Source of the DNA: Leptolyngbya subtilissima AS-A7
Lineage (GTDB): Bacteria > Cyanobacteriota > Cyanobacteriia > Phormidesmidales > Phormidesmidaceae
Reading direction: 5' to 3'
NCBI RefSeq assembly: GCF_039962255.1
Contig: NZ_JAMPKY010000001.1
Coordinates: forward strand, 62,001-126,000
Length of the DNA stretch: 64,000 nucleotides
Part shown: piece after piece, positions 1 through 8,818 of the stretch
How positions within the stretch are numbered: position 1 is the stretch's first letter
Layout of the letters: every line of letters starts with the position of its first letter
Notes under the pieces: model-generated
Seen by the model: the letters and a program-made list of their open reading frames with translations, nothing else
Databases searched by the model: none
What the model was told of the DNA's origin: nothing
Position numbers and translations under genes: made by a program

Positions 1-677
1 CTCGCTGGTTTGCAGAGGGCACTCGTTACCCTGATTTGCTTCAGGAAGACTATCGCATTCGCGAGTATGTTCAGAAGACTTTGAACAATGCTGGTATTGC
101 CGATATTCGCATTGAGCGCAAGGCTGACCAAATTGATCTTGAGTTGCGGACTGCTCGTCCTGGGGTCGTTGTAGGTCGTGGCGGAGCAGGCATTGAGTCT
201 CTGCGAGTAGGTGTGCAGAAGTTGCTCAAGGACTCGAACCGCCAAATTCGCGTCAATGTTGTGGAAGTGAACCGTGTAGACGCCGATGCTGCTCTTGTGG
301 CTGAATACATTATTCAGCAGCTAGAGCGCCGGGTTTCTTTTCGTCGGGTGGTACGCCAAGCTATTCAGCGTGCCCAGCGCGCTGGGGTGGAAGGTATCAA
401 AATTCAGGTTAGTGGTCGTTTGAACGGTGCAGAAATCGCCCGTACCGAGTGGACTCGGGAAGGTCGGGTGCCTCTCCATACCCTACGGGCTGATGTTGAC
501 TACGCTTACACCACTGCCCAAACTACCTACGGCATTTTGGGTGTCAAGGTTTGGATCTTTAAGGGCGAGATTATCCCCGGTCAAGAGGAAGCTCCAGCTG
601 CTTCCCCCAATGCTCAGCCTCGTCGCCGTCAGCCCCGTCGTCGTCAGCAGTTTGATGACCGCTCTAATGAAGATTAG
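1..677 (+). CDS. rpsC: 30S ribosomal protein S3 (5' end outside window)
   Basis: S3 of the small subunit head, lining the mRNA entry channel. The reading frame is open from base 3 and reads [16 protein letters not shown], a typical internal S3 stretch, so the true start lies left of the window. A KH-domain GxxG-like segment ([13 protein letters not shown]) follows, then the C-terminal S3 domain ([13 protein letters not shown]...[10 protein letters not shown]) and a basic, unstructured tail ([10 protein letters not shown]). It heads a run of plus-strand ribosomal genes in standard S10/spc order; rplV and rplB would be expected upstream. Family identity is certain; only the N-terminus is missing. 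Confidence 0.98.
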   Translation, partial: RWFAEGTRYPDLLQEDYRIREYVQKTLNNAGIADIRIERKADQIDLELRTARPGVVVGRGGAGIESLRVGVQKLLKDSNRQIRVNVVEVNRVDADAALVAEYIIQQLERRVSFRRVVRQAIQRAQRAGVEGIKIQVSGRLNGAEIARTEWTREGRVPLHTLRADVDYAYTTAQTTYGILGVKVWIFKGEIIPGQEEAPAASPNAQPRRRQPRRRQQFDDRSNED

Positions 678-732
678 GCTGTTCTCGCGTTTGTTTGATT
701 GATTTTACCTGTGACTTCAAGAGTGCCGATCC

Positions 733-1152
733 ATGCTAAGTCCAAAACGAACTAAATTTCGCAAGCAGCACCGCGGGCGTATGCGCGGAATGGCTCAGCG
801 AGGCAGCGACATCAACTTTGGTGATTTTGCCCTTCAGGCAACCGAGCCTTGCTGGCTAACTGCTCGTCAGATTGAGGCAGCTCGTCGAGCTATGACCCGC
901 TATGTACGGCGAGGCGGCAAAATCTGGATTCGCGTCTTTCCTGACAAGCCTGTGACCATGCGTGCCGCAGAAACCCGGATGGGTTCTGGTAAGGGTAATC
1001 CTGAGTTTTGGGTAGCTGTGGTGAAACCTGGTCGGATCGTTTTTGAGATTGCTGGGGTACCTGAAGCCACTGCCCGGGAAGCGATGCGACTAGCCGCGTT
1101 CAAGCTACCGTTCAAGACTAAGTTCATCGCCCGCGAAAGCAAGGAGGCGTAG
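733..1152 (+). CDS. rplP: 50S ribosomal protein L16
   Basis: L16 binds 23S rRNA near the peptidyl transferase centre and the A-site tRNA. The 139-aa product starts [19 protein letters not shown] and contains the diagnostic [11 protein letters not shown] and [19 protein letters not shown] segments, the second being the loop next to the A-site. Full length for the family. It lies 55 bp after rpsC and 4 bp before rpmC, as expected in the operon. Confidence 0.98.
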   Translation: MLSPKRTKFRKQHRGRMRGMAQRGSDINFGDFALQATEPCWLTARQIEAARRAMTRYVRRGGKIWIRVFPDKPVTMRAAETRMGSGKGNPEFWVAVVKPGRIVFEIAGVPEATAREAMRLAAFKLPFKTKFIARESKEA

Positions 1153-1156
1153 GCCA

Positions 1157-1429
1157 ATGGCATTAACCAAGATTCAAGAGGCGCGCAGCCTGAGCGATGA
1201 AGAGCTGCTGAATGCGATCGCTGAAACCAAGCGCGAGCTATTTCAACTGCGGTTTCAAAAAGCTACTCGCCAACTCGATAAGCAGGTGCATCAGTTTAAG
1301 CACCTCCGTCATCGTCTGTCTCAGCTTATGACGGTTCAGCGGGAGCGCCAGCTAATTGCCCTAGAGGCAGAGGTAGAGGCCCAAGCCACCGCCGTGGCAG
1401 CAGCCACAACAGAATCGGTAACAGCGTAG
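1157..1429 (+). CDS. rpmC: 50S ribosomal protein L29
   Basis: L29 sits at the peptide exit tunnel next to L23. The 90-aa protein has the two-helix L29 core ([29 protein letters not shown]...[17 protein letters not shown]). It is longer than the roughly 65-70 aa of many bacteria because of an Ala/Glu-rich C-terminal tail after residue 65, a kind of extension that is common in cyanobacteria. The AGGAGG-like AAGGAGGCG just upstream lies in the end of rplP, so the two genes are closely coupled. Confidence 0.97.
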   Translation: MALTKIQEARSLSDEELLNAIAETKRELFQLRFQKATRQLDKQVHQFKHLRHRLSQLMTVQRERQLIALEAEVEAQATAVAAATTESVTA

Positions 1430-1445
1430 GGAATAGGTGAATTAG

Positions 1446-1697
1446 ATGGCGGTTAAAGAACGAGTGGGAATGGTCGTTAGCAACAAGATGGATAAAACCG
1501 TCGTGGTTGCTGTGGAAAGCCGCACCTCCCATCCTAAGTACGGCAAGATTGTGGTGCGGACAAAGCGCTATAAGGCCCATGACGAAGAGAATACGTGCCA
1601 GGAAGGCGATCAGGTGCGAATTCTTGAAACCCGTCCCCTGAGCCGGACCAAGCGTTGGACGGTGGCTGACATTGTTAATCGTGCGGCAGACGCATAG
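1446..1697 (+). CDS. rpsQ: 30S ribosomal protein S17
   Basis: S17 is an OB-fold 16S rRNA binder needed early in 30S assembly. The 83-aa product has the family signature [14 protein letters not shown] near the N-terminus, followed by [19 protein letters not shown] and the usual RPLSRTKRW segment. Normal length. Sits 16 bp after rpmC and 8 bp before rplN. Confidence 0.98.
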   Translation: MAVKERVGMVVSNKMDKTVVVAVESRTSHPKYGKIVVRTKRYKAHDEENTCQEGDQVRILETRPLSRTKRWTVADIVNRAADA

Positions 1698-1705
1698 GGG
1701 GAATT

Positions 1706-2071
1706 GTGATTCAGCAGGAATCGTACTTAAATGTGGCCGATAACAGCGGTGCCCGAAAGCTCATGTGCATTCGCGTACTGGGTGGTAATCGCCGCTATGC
1801 CGGAGTGGGCGATGTAATCATTGCCGTGGTTAAAGATGCACTGCCAAACATGGCCGTGAAAAAATCGGATGTGGTCCGGGCTGTAGTGGTTCGCACTAAG
1901 AAGGGCTTGCGCCGCAGTAGCGGTATGAGCATTCGTTTTGACGACAACGCGGCCGTGATTATTAACCAAGACGGAAATCCCAAAGGCACTCGCGTATTTG
2001 GGCCGGTAGCCCGTGAGCTGCGCGACAAAAACTTCACCAAGATTGTGTCGCTGGCACCGGAGGTTCTGTAA
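1706..2071 (+). CDS. rplN: 50S ribosomal protein L14
   Basis: L14 lies at the subunit interface and contacts L19. The 121-aa protein reads [27 protein letters not shown] from a GTG start preceded by a purine-rich GGGGGAA. The conserved [11 protein letters not shown] and FGPVARELR segments are present. Its TAA stop overlaps the next ATG (TAATG), which implies translational coupling with rplX. Confidence 0.98.
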   Translation: MIQQESYLNVADNSGARKLMCIRVLGGNRRYAGVGDVIIAVVKDALPNMAVKKSDVVRAVVVRTKKGLRRSSGMSIRFDDNAAVIINQDGNPKGTRVFGPVARELRDKNFTKIVSLAPEVL

Positions 2072-2418
2072 TGGCAACAACATCAAAGCAGCCCGTGCGC
2101 CATAAGGTGCATGTGCGTAAGGGAGACACTGTTCAAGTGATTGCTGGACGCGATCGCGGCAAGGTAGGTGAGGTGCTTACCGTGATTACTAAGACCAGCC
2201 AGGTGGTCGTGCAGGGCGTAAATATCCGCACCAAACACGTTAAGCCTCAGCAGGAAGGGGAATCGGGCCAGATTGTGACCCAAGAGGCTCCTATTCACAG
2301 CTCCAACGTCATGCTCTACTCCGAAAAGGAGAAAGTGGCCAGCCGAGTTGCCTACACCTTTACCGATGACGGACGTAAGGTGCGGATGCTGAAAAAGACC
2401 GGTGAAATCATTGATTAA
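2071..2418 (+). CDS. rplX: 50S ribosomal protein L24
   Basis: L24 is a KOW-domain assembly initiator of the large subunit. The KOW motif is visible at about residues 15-45 ([22 protein letters not shown]). The 115-aa length is typical for cyanobacterial L24. The start codon overlaps the rplN stop by one base. It is followed by a 64-bp gap before rplE. Confidence 0.98.
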   Translation: MATTSKQPVRHKVHVRKGDTVQVIAGRDRGKVGEVLTVITKTSQVVVQGVNIRTKHVKPQQEGESGQIVTQEAPIHSSNVMLYSEKEKVASRVAYTFTDDGRKVRMLKKTGEIID

Positions 2419-2482
2419 GGCTTTTAGTCTTACGTTCATCCTCTAGTCCTGACCAAGCCCAGGAAAGCGATAGAAACGACCC

Positions 2483-3028
2483 ATGACCGACCAGTTAAAG
2501 ACCATATACAAAGACACCGTTGTACCTAAGCTGATGGAACAGTTTAAGTACGACAACATTCACCAAGTCCCTAAGGTTGTTAAGGTGACCGTCAACCGGG
2601 GTCTAGGTGAAGCGTCTCAGAATGCCAAAGCGCTGGAGTCCTCTCTGAGCGAACTGGCTTTAATCACCGGTCAGCGTCCGGTGGTAACCCGCGCCAAAAA
2701 GGCGATCGCAGGGTTCAAAATTCGTCAAGGCATGCCCGTGGGGGTTATGGTCACCCTACGTTCTGACCGCATGTACGCCTTTCTAAATCGCCTCATCAAC
2801 CTGACCCTGCCCCGCATTCGTGACTTTCGCGGCATTAGCCCTAAGAGCTTCGACGGACGCGGCAACTACACCCTGGGTCTGCGAGAGCAGTTAATTTTTC
2901 CTGAAATTGACTACGACAGCATCGATCAAATTCGCGGTATGGATATCACCATTGTGACTACCGCCAGCACCGATGAAGAAGGCCGAGCGCTACTCAAGGA
3001 ATTGGGTATGCCGTTCCGTGACAACTAA
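2483..3028 (+). CDS. rplE: 50S ribosomal protein L5
   Basis: L5 binds 5S rRNA and contacts the P-site tRNA elbow. The 181-aa product has the family landmarks [34 protein letters not shown] and the [19 protein letters not shown] loop. Full length, ATG start. Gap of 26 bp to rpsH. Confidence 0.98.
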   Translation: MTDQLKTIYKDTVVPKLMEQFKYDNIHQVPKVVKVTVNRGLGEASQNAKALESSLSELALITGQRPVVTRAKKAIAGFKIRQGMPVGVMVTLRSDRMYAFLNRLINLTLPRIRDFRGISPKSFDGRGNYTLGLREQLIFPEIDYDSIDQIRGMDITIVTTASTDEEGRALLKELGMPFRDN

Positions 3029-3054
3029 CACAGGTTTATACGCGTACTAGAACT

Positions 3055-3456
3055 ATGGCTGCTAACGACACAATTGCGGATATGTTGACTCGCATCAGAA
3101 ATGCGAATCTGGCGCGGCACCAAACTGTAGGTATTCCTTCTACCCGGATGACCCGGAGTATTGCAAAGGTGCTTAAGGAAGAAGGGTTCATCACGGATTA
3201 CTCTGAAACTACTGTTGAAGAGCGTCCTCAACTGGTGCTCGCCCTCAAGTACAAGGGCAAGACTCGTCAGCCCATCATTCGCAACCTTACTCGCGTTAGC
3301 AAGCCCGGTTTGCGCGTGTATTCCAATCGAAAAGAGCTACCTCGGGTGCTGGGGGGTATTGGCATTGCAATCGTTTCTACCTCTAGCGGCATCATGACTG
3401 ACCGCGATGCCCGTCGTCAGGGTATTGGTGGTGAAGTGCTTTGCTATGTCTGGTAA
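3055..3456 (+). CDS. rpsH: 30S ribosomal protein S8
   Basis: S8 binds the central domain of 16S rRNA and in many bacteria also represses the spc operon. The 133-aa protein begins [22 protein letters not shown] and ends with the conserved [31 protein letters not shown]. Note rpsN is not between rplE and rpsH; cyanobacteria usually encode S14 elsewhere. Confidence 0.98.
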   Translation: MAANDTIADMLTRIRNANLARHQTVGIPSTRMTRSIAKVLKEEGFITDYSETTVEERPQLVLALKYKGKTRQPIIRNLTRVSKPGLRVYSNRKELPRVLGGIGIAIVSTSSGIMTDRDARRQGIGGEVLCYVW

Positions 3457-3458
3457 GT

Positions 3459-3482
3459 AGCTGAACAGCAATGCTGTTAGCT
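3459..3482 (+). other. Intercistronic hairpin between rpsH and rplF
   Basis: AGCTGAACAGC and GCTGTTAGCT can pair around a 3-nt loop with one bulged G. There is no T-run, so it is unlikely to be an intrinsic terminator; an RNA-processing or stabilising hairpin is an inference. Confidence 0.4.
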
Positions 3483-3537
3483 AATGGCTAGTCATCAAGG
3501 GCGTTATCGAGTGCTAAGGATTTAGGAGTTTTGCATC

Positions 3538-4077
3538 ATGTCACGTATTGGCAAACGGCCAATCCCAGTCCCGGCTAAAGTGTCAATCGTAATTGACGGT
3601 CAGGACATTCAGGTTAAAGGGCCTAAGGGCGAGCTGTCTCGTACCCTACCTAGCGGAGTAATGGTGGTTCAGGATGGGGAAACCGTTCTGGTCAACCGCA
3701 AAGATGATTCTCGTCTAGCCCGCGAGCGTCACGGTCTTTGCCGCACCCTAGTGGCTAACATGGTTGAGGGAGTTTCGAACGGCTACCAAAAGCGCCTAGA
3801 GATTCAGGGTATTGGTTATCGGGCTCAGGTGCAGGGCCGCAACTTGAACCTCAGCCTCGGGTACAGCCACCCTGTTATATTTGAGCCCCCCGCCGGCATT
3901 GATTTTGTTGTTGAGAACAACACCAATGTCATCATTAGCGGCATTGACAAAGAATTAGTAGGCAATATTGCCGCAAGCATTCGGGCGAGCCGCCCCCCTG
4001 AACCCTATAAGGGTAAAGGTGTGCGCTACGCCGGTGAGCAGGTCAGACGTAAGGCCGGTAAGTCAGGGAAGAAATAA
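3538..4077 (+). CDS. rplF: 50S ribosomal protein L6
   Basis: L6 has a duplicated fold and sits near the GTPase centre. The 179-aa protein begins [12 protein letters not shown] and has the second-repeat signature [21 protein letters not shown] and the C-terminal [16 protein letters not shown] motif. Full length. 3 bp before rplR. Confidence 0.98.
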   Translation: MSRIGKRPIPVPAKVSIVIDGQDIQVKGPKGELSRTLPSGVMVVQDGETVLVNRKDDSRLARERHGLCRTLVANMVEGVSNGYQKRLEIQGIGYRAQVQGRNLNLSLGYSHPVIFEPPAGIDFVVENNTNVIISGIDKELVGNIAASIRASRPPEPYKGKGVRYAGEQVRRKAGKSGKK

Positions 4078-4080
4078 GCC

Positions 4081-4440
4081 ATGAAAGCAAGTCGTAAAGA
4101 ATTAACCCGTCGCCGCCACGTCCGCATTCGCCGCCGTGTGTTTGGCACCTCTGAGCGGCCTCGGTTAGCCGTGTTCCGCTCAAACCAGCATATCTACGCT
4201 CAGATCATCGACGATACTGCTCACCATACTTTAGTGGCTGCCTCAACTGTTGAACCTGATGTTTTGAAGGATGAGTCGGGAGCTACTCAGGACTCGGCTG
4301 CTGTAGTCGGTAAGCTAGTTGCTGAGCGCGCGCTAAAGGCTGGGATTACTCAAGTAGTTTTTGACCGAGGCGGTAAGTTGTATCACGGACGAGTAGCGGC
4401 TTTGGCTGAAGCGGCCCGTGAAGCAGGCTTGAGCTTGTAG
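4081..4440 (+). CDS. rplR: 50S ribosomal protein L18
   Basis: L18 is the main 5S rRNA binder together with L5. 119 aa, beginning [23 protein letters not shown], with [14 protein letters not shown] and the C-terminal [26 protein letters not shown], all typical. Starts 3 bp after rplF. Confidence 0.98.
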   Translation: MKASRKELTRRRHVRIRRRVFGTSERPRLAVFRSNQHIYAQIIDDTAHHTLVAASTVEPDVLKDESGATQDSAAVVGKLVAERALKAGITQVVFDRGGKLYHGRVAALAEAAREAGLSL

Positions 4441-4506
4441 GCCAAGAGTGATTGTTGGATAGAAAGCACCTAATTTTGCTTGATGTAAACAAGGCTGGGG
4501 AAAGGC

Positions 4507-5028
4507 ATGGCAAACCGTCGCAAAGAAGCGCGTACTAAAGAAAAGAAGACCGACTGGCAGGAACGCGTTGTTCAAATTCGTCGTGTGACCAAGGTGGTGA
4601 AGGGAGGCAAAAAACTTAGCTTCCGCGCCATTGTGGTTGTCGGCAATGAGAAAGGCCAAGTCGGCGTTGGCGTTGGTAAGGCAGGCGATGTTATTGGCGC
4701 TGTCAAGAAAGGTGTAGCCGATGGCAAAAAGCATCTAGTAGATGTGCCTTTGACTCGTTCCTACTCCATTCCTCATCCCTCCAATGGGATTGGCGGTGGT
4801 GCCAAGGTGTTTATGCGCCCTGCTGCTCCTGGTACTGGGGTAATTGCTGGTGGTGCCGTACGCACGGTGCTTGAATTAGCTGGAGTACGGAACGTCTTGG
4901 CTAAGCAGCTAGGCTCTAACAACCCTCTCAATAATGCTCGAGCTGCGGCAGACGCTTTAGCTTCTCTGCGCACCTTTGCTGACGTGGCTGAAGAACGGGA
5001 TATCCCGGTTGAGAGCCTGTACATTTAA
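4507..5028 (+). CDS. rpsE: 30S ribosomal protein S5
   Basis: S5 is a decoding-fidelity protein near the mRNA entry pore. The 173-aa product has [20 protein letters not shown] (double-stranded RNA-binding-like N domain), [11 protein letters not shown] and the C-terminal [25 protein letters not shown] purine-rich GGGGAAAGGC precedes the ATG. Confidence 0.98.
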   Translation: MANRRKEARTKEKKTDWQERVVQIRRVTKVVKGGKKLSFRAIVVVGNEKGQVGVGVGKAGDVIGAVKKGVADGKKHLVDVPLTRSYSIPHPSNGIGGGAKVFMRPAAPGTGVIAGGAVRTVLELAGVRNVLAKQLGSNNPLNNARAAADALASLRTFADVAEERDIPVESLYI

Positions 5029-5064
5029 TTCATTTCGGTATCGCTGTTTTTATTTTCCTCAGCC

Positions 5065-5511
5065 ATGAGAATCAACGACGCACAACCACAAGTCGGCTCT
5101 AAGCGCCGCCGTCGCCGCGTCGGTCGCGGTATTTCTGCTGGCCAGGGCGCGAGCTGTGGCTTCGGCATGCGAGGTCAAAAGTCTCGTTCGGGTAGCGGTA
5201 CCCGGCCTGGCTTTGAGGGTGGACAAATGCCCCTCTACCGACGCATTCCTAAGCTCAAGCACTTCCCTCTAGTCAATCAGAAAGAGTACACAATCATCAA
5301 CGTTAAAGGCCTGTCTGACCTGGCAGCAGGGACTGAGGTATCGCTTGAGTCTCTGCTCGAAGCAGGTATATTGACCACCAATGACGGTCCTTTGAAGGTG
5401 CTGGGTCATGGTGAAATTGGTGTAGCTCTAAACGTTAGAGCGGCAGCTTTTACCCAGTCTGCCAAAGAGAAAATTGAGCAGGCTGGCGGTACATGGGAAG
5501 TTGTTGCATAG
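5065..5511 (+). CDS. rplO: 50S ribosomal protein L15
   Basis: L15 is a late-assembly large-subunit protein. The Gly/Arg-rich N-terminus ([31 protein letters not shown]) and the globular C-terminal half ([31 protein letters not shown]) are as expected. 148 aa, normal length. A 108-bp gap with a strong hairpin separates it from secY. Confidence 0.98.
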   Translation: MRINDAQPQVGSKRRRRRVGRGISAGQGASCGFGMRGQKSRSGSGTRPGFEGGQMPLYRRIPKLKHFPLVNQKEYTIINVKGLSDLAAGTEVSLESLLEAGILTTNDGPLKVLGHGEIGVALNVRAAAFTQSAKEKIEQAGGTWEVVA

Positions 5512-5549
5512 CGAGATGGCTCGCTCATCCTTTAGACTAAAGTCAGGGA

Positions 5550-5576
5550 AAGTAACCGTAGATTCTGCGGTTACTT
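5550..5576 (+). other. Perfect 9-bp hairpin between rplO and secY
   Basis: AAGTAACCG and CGGTTACTT flank a 9-nt loop. No T-run follows, so it is not a classic terminator. It could mark an mRNA processing site or an attenuator that lowers secY/adk expression relative to the ribosomal genes (inference). Confidence 0.5.
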
Positions 5577-5619
5577 ATTGCCGTCAATGTATTGCTAAAT
5601 GTAGGCCTGAGGTACATGC

Positions 5620-6933
5620 ATGGTCGTAAGTCGGGGTAAAAATCCAAGCGCGCAGGAGACATTTATGCAAATGGCCCAGGCCGCTGGCCTGCGAAGCCGT
5701 TTGCTGGTAACCCTAGGGCTTCTGGTATTAGTTAGACTAGGGATTTTTATTCCGGTACCAGGTATTGATCGCCAAGCTTTTGGTGCTTCTATCCAGTCGG
5801 GCAGCTTGGCTGGCTTTGTAGGCTTCTTAGATATCTTTGTGGGGGGTGGTTTGTCCGCTCTGGGTATCTTTGCTCTAGGAATCCTGCCCTTCATCAATGC
5901 TTCGATCATTATGCAGCTGTTGACGGCAGCTCTGCCTCAGCTGGAAGATCTGCAGAAGAACGAAGGGGAAGCTGGTCGTCGCAAAATCTCCCAAATTACT
6001 CGCTACGTAGCTCTGGGCTGGGCGATTTTGCAGAGTACTTTGCTGGCCTCCTTCTTGCTCTATCAATTTGCGGAAGTTCCTGGTCCTGCGTTTGTAGCTC
6101 AGACGGTAATTGCTCTGACAGCCGGATCAATGTTTGTGATGTGGGTAGGTGAGTTAATCACTGAGCGTGGTATTGGCAACGGTGCTTCGTTGCTGATTTT
6201 TCTAAACATTGTTTCTACTCTTCCTCGGTCGTTAGGTCAAACAATTGAGCTGGCGCAGAGCGGCGATCGCGGTCTAGTGGGCGGCATTATTATTCTGATG
6301 CTGGCCTTTCTGGCAATGATTGTGGGCATCGTCTTTGTGCAGGAGGGGACTCGCCGCATTCCCATTATTTCTGCTCGCCGCCAAGTGGGTCGCAAGCTCT
6401 ACTTGGAGCAGAGCAATTACTTACCCCTGCGGCTTAACCAGGGCGGAGTAATGCCGATTATTTTCGCCTCTGCGGTGCTGGTGCTGCCGATTTCGCTGAC
6501 TCAGTACATCACTAACCCTGGTTTCAGTCAGTTCGTCAACAACTATCTGAATCCAACATCGCTGTTCTACGTTTCGCTGTACCTGGTTCTTATTCTCTTC
6601 TTTAGCTATTTCTATTCGTCTCTGGTTATGAACCCCGACGATGTATCGCGAAACCTGAAGAAGATGGGAGCTAGCATCCCTGGTATTCGTCCCGGCAAAG
6701 CAACCACTGAGTACATCAGCCGTATTCTAAATCGCCTGACTTTTCTCGGTGCTGTTTTTCTGGGTATGGTAGCGGTTGTGCCCAGTGCGGTAGAGAGTTT
6801 GACGCGGGTTCAAACCTTCCGGGGTTTTGGAGCCACTTCTCTATTGATTCTGGTTGGTGTTGCCATTGACACTGCTAAGCAGATTCAGACCTACGTAATC
6901 TCCCAACGCTACGAAGGGATGGTGAAGCAGTAG
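5620..6933 (+). CDS. secY: Preprotein translocase subunit SecY
   Basis: Pore subunit of the SecYEG translocon in the plasma (and in cyanobacteria also thylakoid) membrane. The 437-aa protein has ten hydrophobic segments, the plug-region [11 protein letters not shown], the [19 protein letters not shown] motif ([15 protein letters not shown]) before TM7, and the cytosolic loop [26 protein letters not shown] start with [12 protein letters not shown] at TM1. Its stop overlaps the adk GTG by one base (TAGTG). Its partner secE is found at 34.8-35.0 kb. Confidence 0.98.
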   Translation: MVVSRGKNPSAQETFMQMAQAAGLRSRLLVTLGLLVLVRLGIFIPVPGIDRQAFGASIQSGSLAGFVGFLDIFVGGGLSALGIFALGILPFINASIIMQLLTAALPQLEDLQKNEGEAGRRKISQITRYVALGWAILQSTLLASFLLYQFAEVPGPAFVAQTVIALTAGSMFVMWVGELITERGIGNGASLLIFLNIVSTLPRSLGQTIELAQSGDRGLVGGIIILMLAFLAMIVGIVFVQEGTRRIPIISARRQVGRKLYLEQSNYLPLRLNQGGVMPIIFASAVLVLPISLTQYITNPGFSQFVNNYLNPTSLFYVSLYLVLILFFSYFYSSLVMNPDDVSRNLKKMGASIPGIRPGKATTEYISRILNRLTFLGAVFLGMVAVVPSAVESLTRVQTFRGFGATSLLILVGVAIDTAKQIQTYVISQRYEGMVKQ

Positions 6934-7487
6934 TGACTCGACTTATTTTTCTAGGTCCGCCGGGAGCGGGTAAGGGCACTCAAGCTTTGCTGCTGGCTAA
7001 GGACTGCAAAGTTCCTCATATTTCTACCGGGGATATTCTACGGTCGGCAGTGGCAGCGGGTAGCGAGCTGGGCCAAAAAGCAGAACAGTATATGAGTGCC
7101 GGGGAATTGGTGCCTGACGAGCTGATACTGGATTTAATTCAGGAACGGTTGGGTCAAGACGATACTCAAGCGGGTTGGCTGCTGGACGGTTTTCCTCGCA
7201 ATGTCCCCCAGGCTGAGTTTTTGCAGAAGCTGCTAGAGCAGATTGAGCAGCCTGTTGACTTTGTGGTGAACCTGGATGTTGAGGACGATGTGATTGTTGC
7301 TCGCCTGCTGCAGCGAGGGCGTGACGACGATGAAGAGTCGGTGATTCTCAATCGGCTTCAGGTATACCGTGAGCAAACCGAGCCACTAATTGATTTCTAT
7401 CGCAGTCGCCAGCAGTTGGTATCGGTGGATGGTAATCAAACCATGGACGTAGTTCATGCTGACCTGAAGCGCCTAGTGATCGAGTAG
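6933..7487 (+). CDS. adk: Adenylate kinase
   Basis: Converts ATP plus AMP to 2 ADP. Walker [14 protein letters not shown] at residues 5-17, AMP-binding GDILRSAV and [13 protein letters not shown], and LID start [10 protein letters not shown]. At 184 aa this is the short-LID type without the Cys4 zinc lid. GTG start overlapping the secY stop, the classic secY-adk arrangement of bacterial spc operons. Confidence 0.97.
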   Translation: MTRLIFLGPPGAGKGTQALLLAKDCKVPHISTGDILRSAVAAGSELGQKAEQYMSAGELVPDELILDLIQERLGQDDTQAGWLLDGFPRNVPQAEFLQKLLEQIEQPVDFVVNLDVEDDVIVARLLQRGRDDDEESVILNRLQVYREQTEPLIDFYRSRQQLVSVDGNQTMDVVHADLKRLVIE

Positions 7488-7544
7488 TTACTGGGGTTAT
7501 GCTAGAGTTCAGCCTGTTGATTGTGTAATGAGGGAGAGTTCAGC

Positions 7545-7769
7545 TTGTCTAAGCAAGACCTAATTGAAATGGAGGGCACCATTACTGAATCGTTGCCGAA
7601 CGCGATGTTTCGGGTTGATTTGGATAATGGATTTAACGTATTAGCCCACATTTCTGGGAAAATTCGTCGTAATTACATCAAGATTTTGCCGGGCGATCGC
7701 GTCAAGGTAGAGCTAACCCCCTACGACCTCACCAAGGGGCGCATTACCTATCGTCTTCGCAAGAAGTAG
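7545..7769 (+). CDS. infA: Translation initiation factor IF-1
   Basis: IF-1 occupies the A site during 30S initiation. A TTG at 7545 gives a 74-aa protein starting [13 protein letters not shown], the exact size of the family; the SD-like AGGGAGAG at 7531-7538 sits at good spacing, so I prefer it to the in-frame TTG at 7521. OB-fold residues [29 protein letters not shown] are present. It ends 5 bp from a convergent gene; rpmJ and rpsM, which usually follow, are absent. Confidence 0.96.
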   Translation: MSKQDLIEMEGTITESLPNAMFRVDLDNGFNVLAHISGKIRRNYIKILPGDRVKVELTPYDLTKGRITYRLRKK

Positions 7770-7774
7770 CCTGA

Positions 7775-8818
7775 CTAAGCCAAGATGGGTGTCAATAGTT
7801 TGTCGGCCCCTGTGCGGAAAATGTCTGCACAGGGGAGTTCTGTTTGGGCTTCGACCAGCTGAATGGCTTCCTCGGCAGTTGCTGCGGTTAAGTGACCCGT
7901 GTTGAGGGCGATCGCGACTACCTTCGCCGGGTAAAACGCTCCTGCCGCTGTTGTCACCTGTTCGTAGAGGGCAATCACACTGGGTAGATCCGGGATTTTC
8001 ACTTGGGGGAAATTATGGATATGGTTTTGCCCAGCTCGGTGTACCAGCACTAAGTGGGTGGGTTGGGTGCCCCGCAGCAGAGGCAGTGTGGCGGTCGAGG
8101 CTGGATTGAGTAGCGATCCCTGCCCTTCTACAAAGACGAAGTCATGATGGGGACCATGGCGCATAAGCTGCTGTTCGACGGCTCCTGAAGCGTAATCAAC
8201 CCGGATGGCATCTAACGGCACACCGTCGTCCCCTAGCATGAGATTGGTTTGGCCCGTGGCGATTACTTTAGATCGTAACCCTCGCTGAAGGCAGGCGCGG
8301 TGTAGCTCTAGGGTTGCCGACATTTTGCCCACGGACATATCGGTACCTACGGTCAGAATGCGCTTGCAGTTTAGCTGGCTGGCTTGCCCACTTCCCACAG
8401 TTAGGCCTTCCGGCTCCTGGCGTACGTCCCAAATCCACTGGTGGTTTCTCAGCCAGGGCTGGAGTGCTGGGTGGGTGGCCATGGGTGTATGGAGGCCGTT
8501 GACAATACTTAGCCCTGCCTTGACCGCCTGCTCAATTTCTTGAAACCAGGCATCGGGCAGCTTGCCGCCGGAGGGGGCAATACCAATAGCCAGCACATCT
8601 GGGGTGTAGGCCAGGGCCTCGGCTAGCGATGCAACTATGGGGATGGGCTTGTCGATGCCGGTGAGGTCATGGAGCGATCGCCCCGCCGCCTGGTAATCGA
8701 TCACCGCCACAATCGGCGATTGGCTAAAGCGCAGCAGGGCCAGGCCGGTCTTACCCATGGTGCTCTGGGTGCCCTCGTGCATAAGTAGGGCAATGCGACT
8801 ATCGGGCTTGAGGTGCAT
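7775..8818 (-). CDS. dgcN: DUF1611/DgcN family protein (putative D-glutamate N-acetyltransferase)
   Basis: Two-domain P-loop protein of the DUF1611 family. The family was linked in marine bacteria and haloarchaea to D-glutamate N-acetylation by DgcN (established for those; transferred here by similarity). Seen: an N-terminal Rossmann-like domain (DYQAAGRSL, IGIAPSGGKLP), a Walker-A-like GTDMSVGKMSATLEL at about residue 165, and FVEGQGSLLNP. I take ATG 8818 (347 aa, MHLKPDSRIALLMHEG); an upstream TTG at 8830 is possible. It overlaps the end of the epimerase gene by 20 bp on the same strand, so the two are almost surely co-translated. Confidence 0.8.
   Translation of the reverse strand: MHLKPDSRIALLMHEGTQSTMGKTGLALLRFSQSPIVAVIDYQAAGRSLHDLTGIDKPIPIVASLAEALAYTPDVLAIGIAPSGGKLPDAWFQEIEQAVKAGLSIVNGLHTPMATHPALQPWLRNHQWIWDVRQEPEGLTVGSGQASQLNCKRILTVGTDMSVGKMSATLELHRACLQRGLRSKVIATGQTNLMLGDDGVPLDAIRVDYASGAVEQQLMRHGPHHDFVFVEGQGSLLNPASTATLPLLRGTQPTHLVLVHRAGQNHIHNFPQVKIPDLPSVIALYEQVTTAAGAFYPAKVVAIALNTGHLTAATAEEAIQLVEAQTELPCADIFRTGADKLLTPILA

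Noticed and set aside
71-310. Minus-strand ORF inside rpsC
   Set aside because: Arg/Ser/Thr-rich shadow of a strongly conserved ribosomal gene; no independent start signal.
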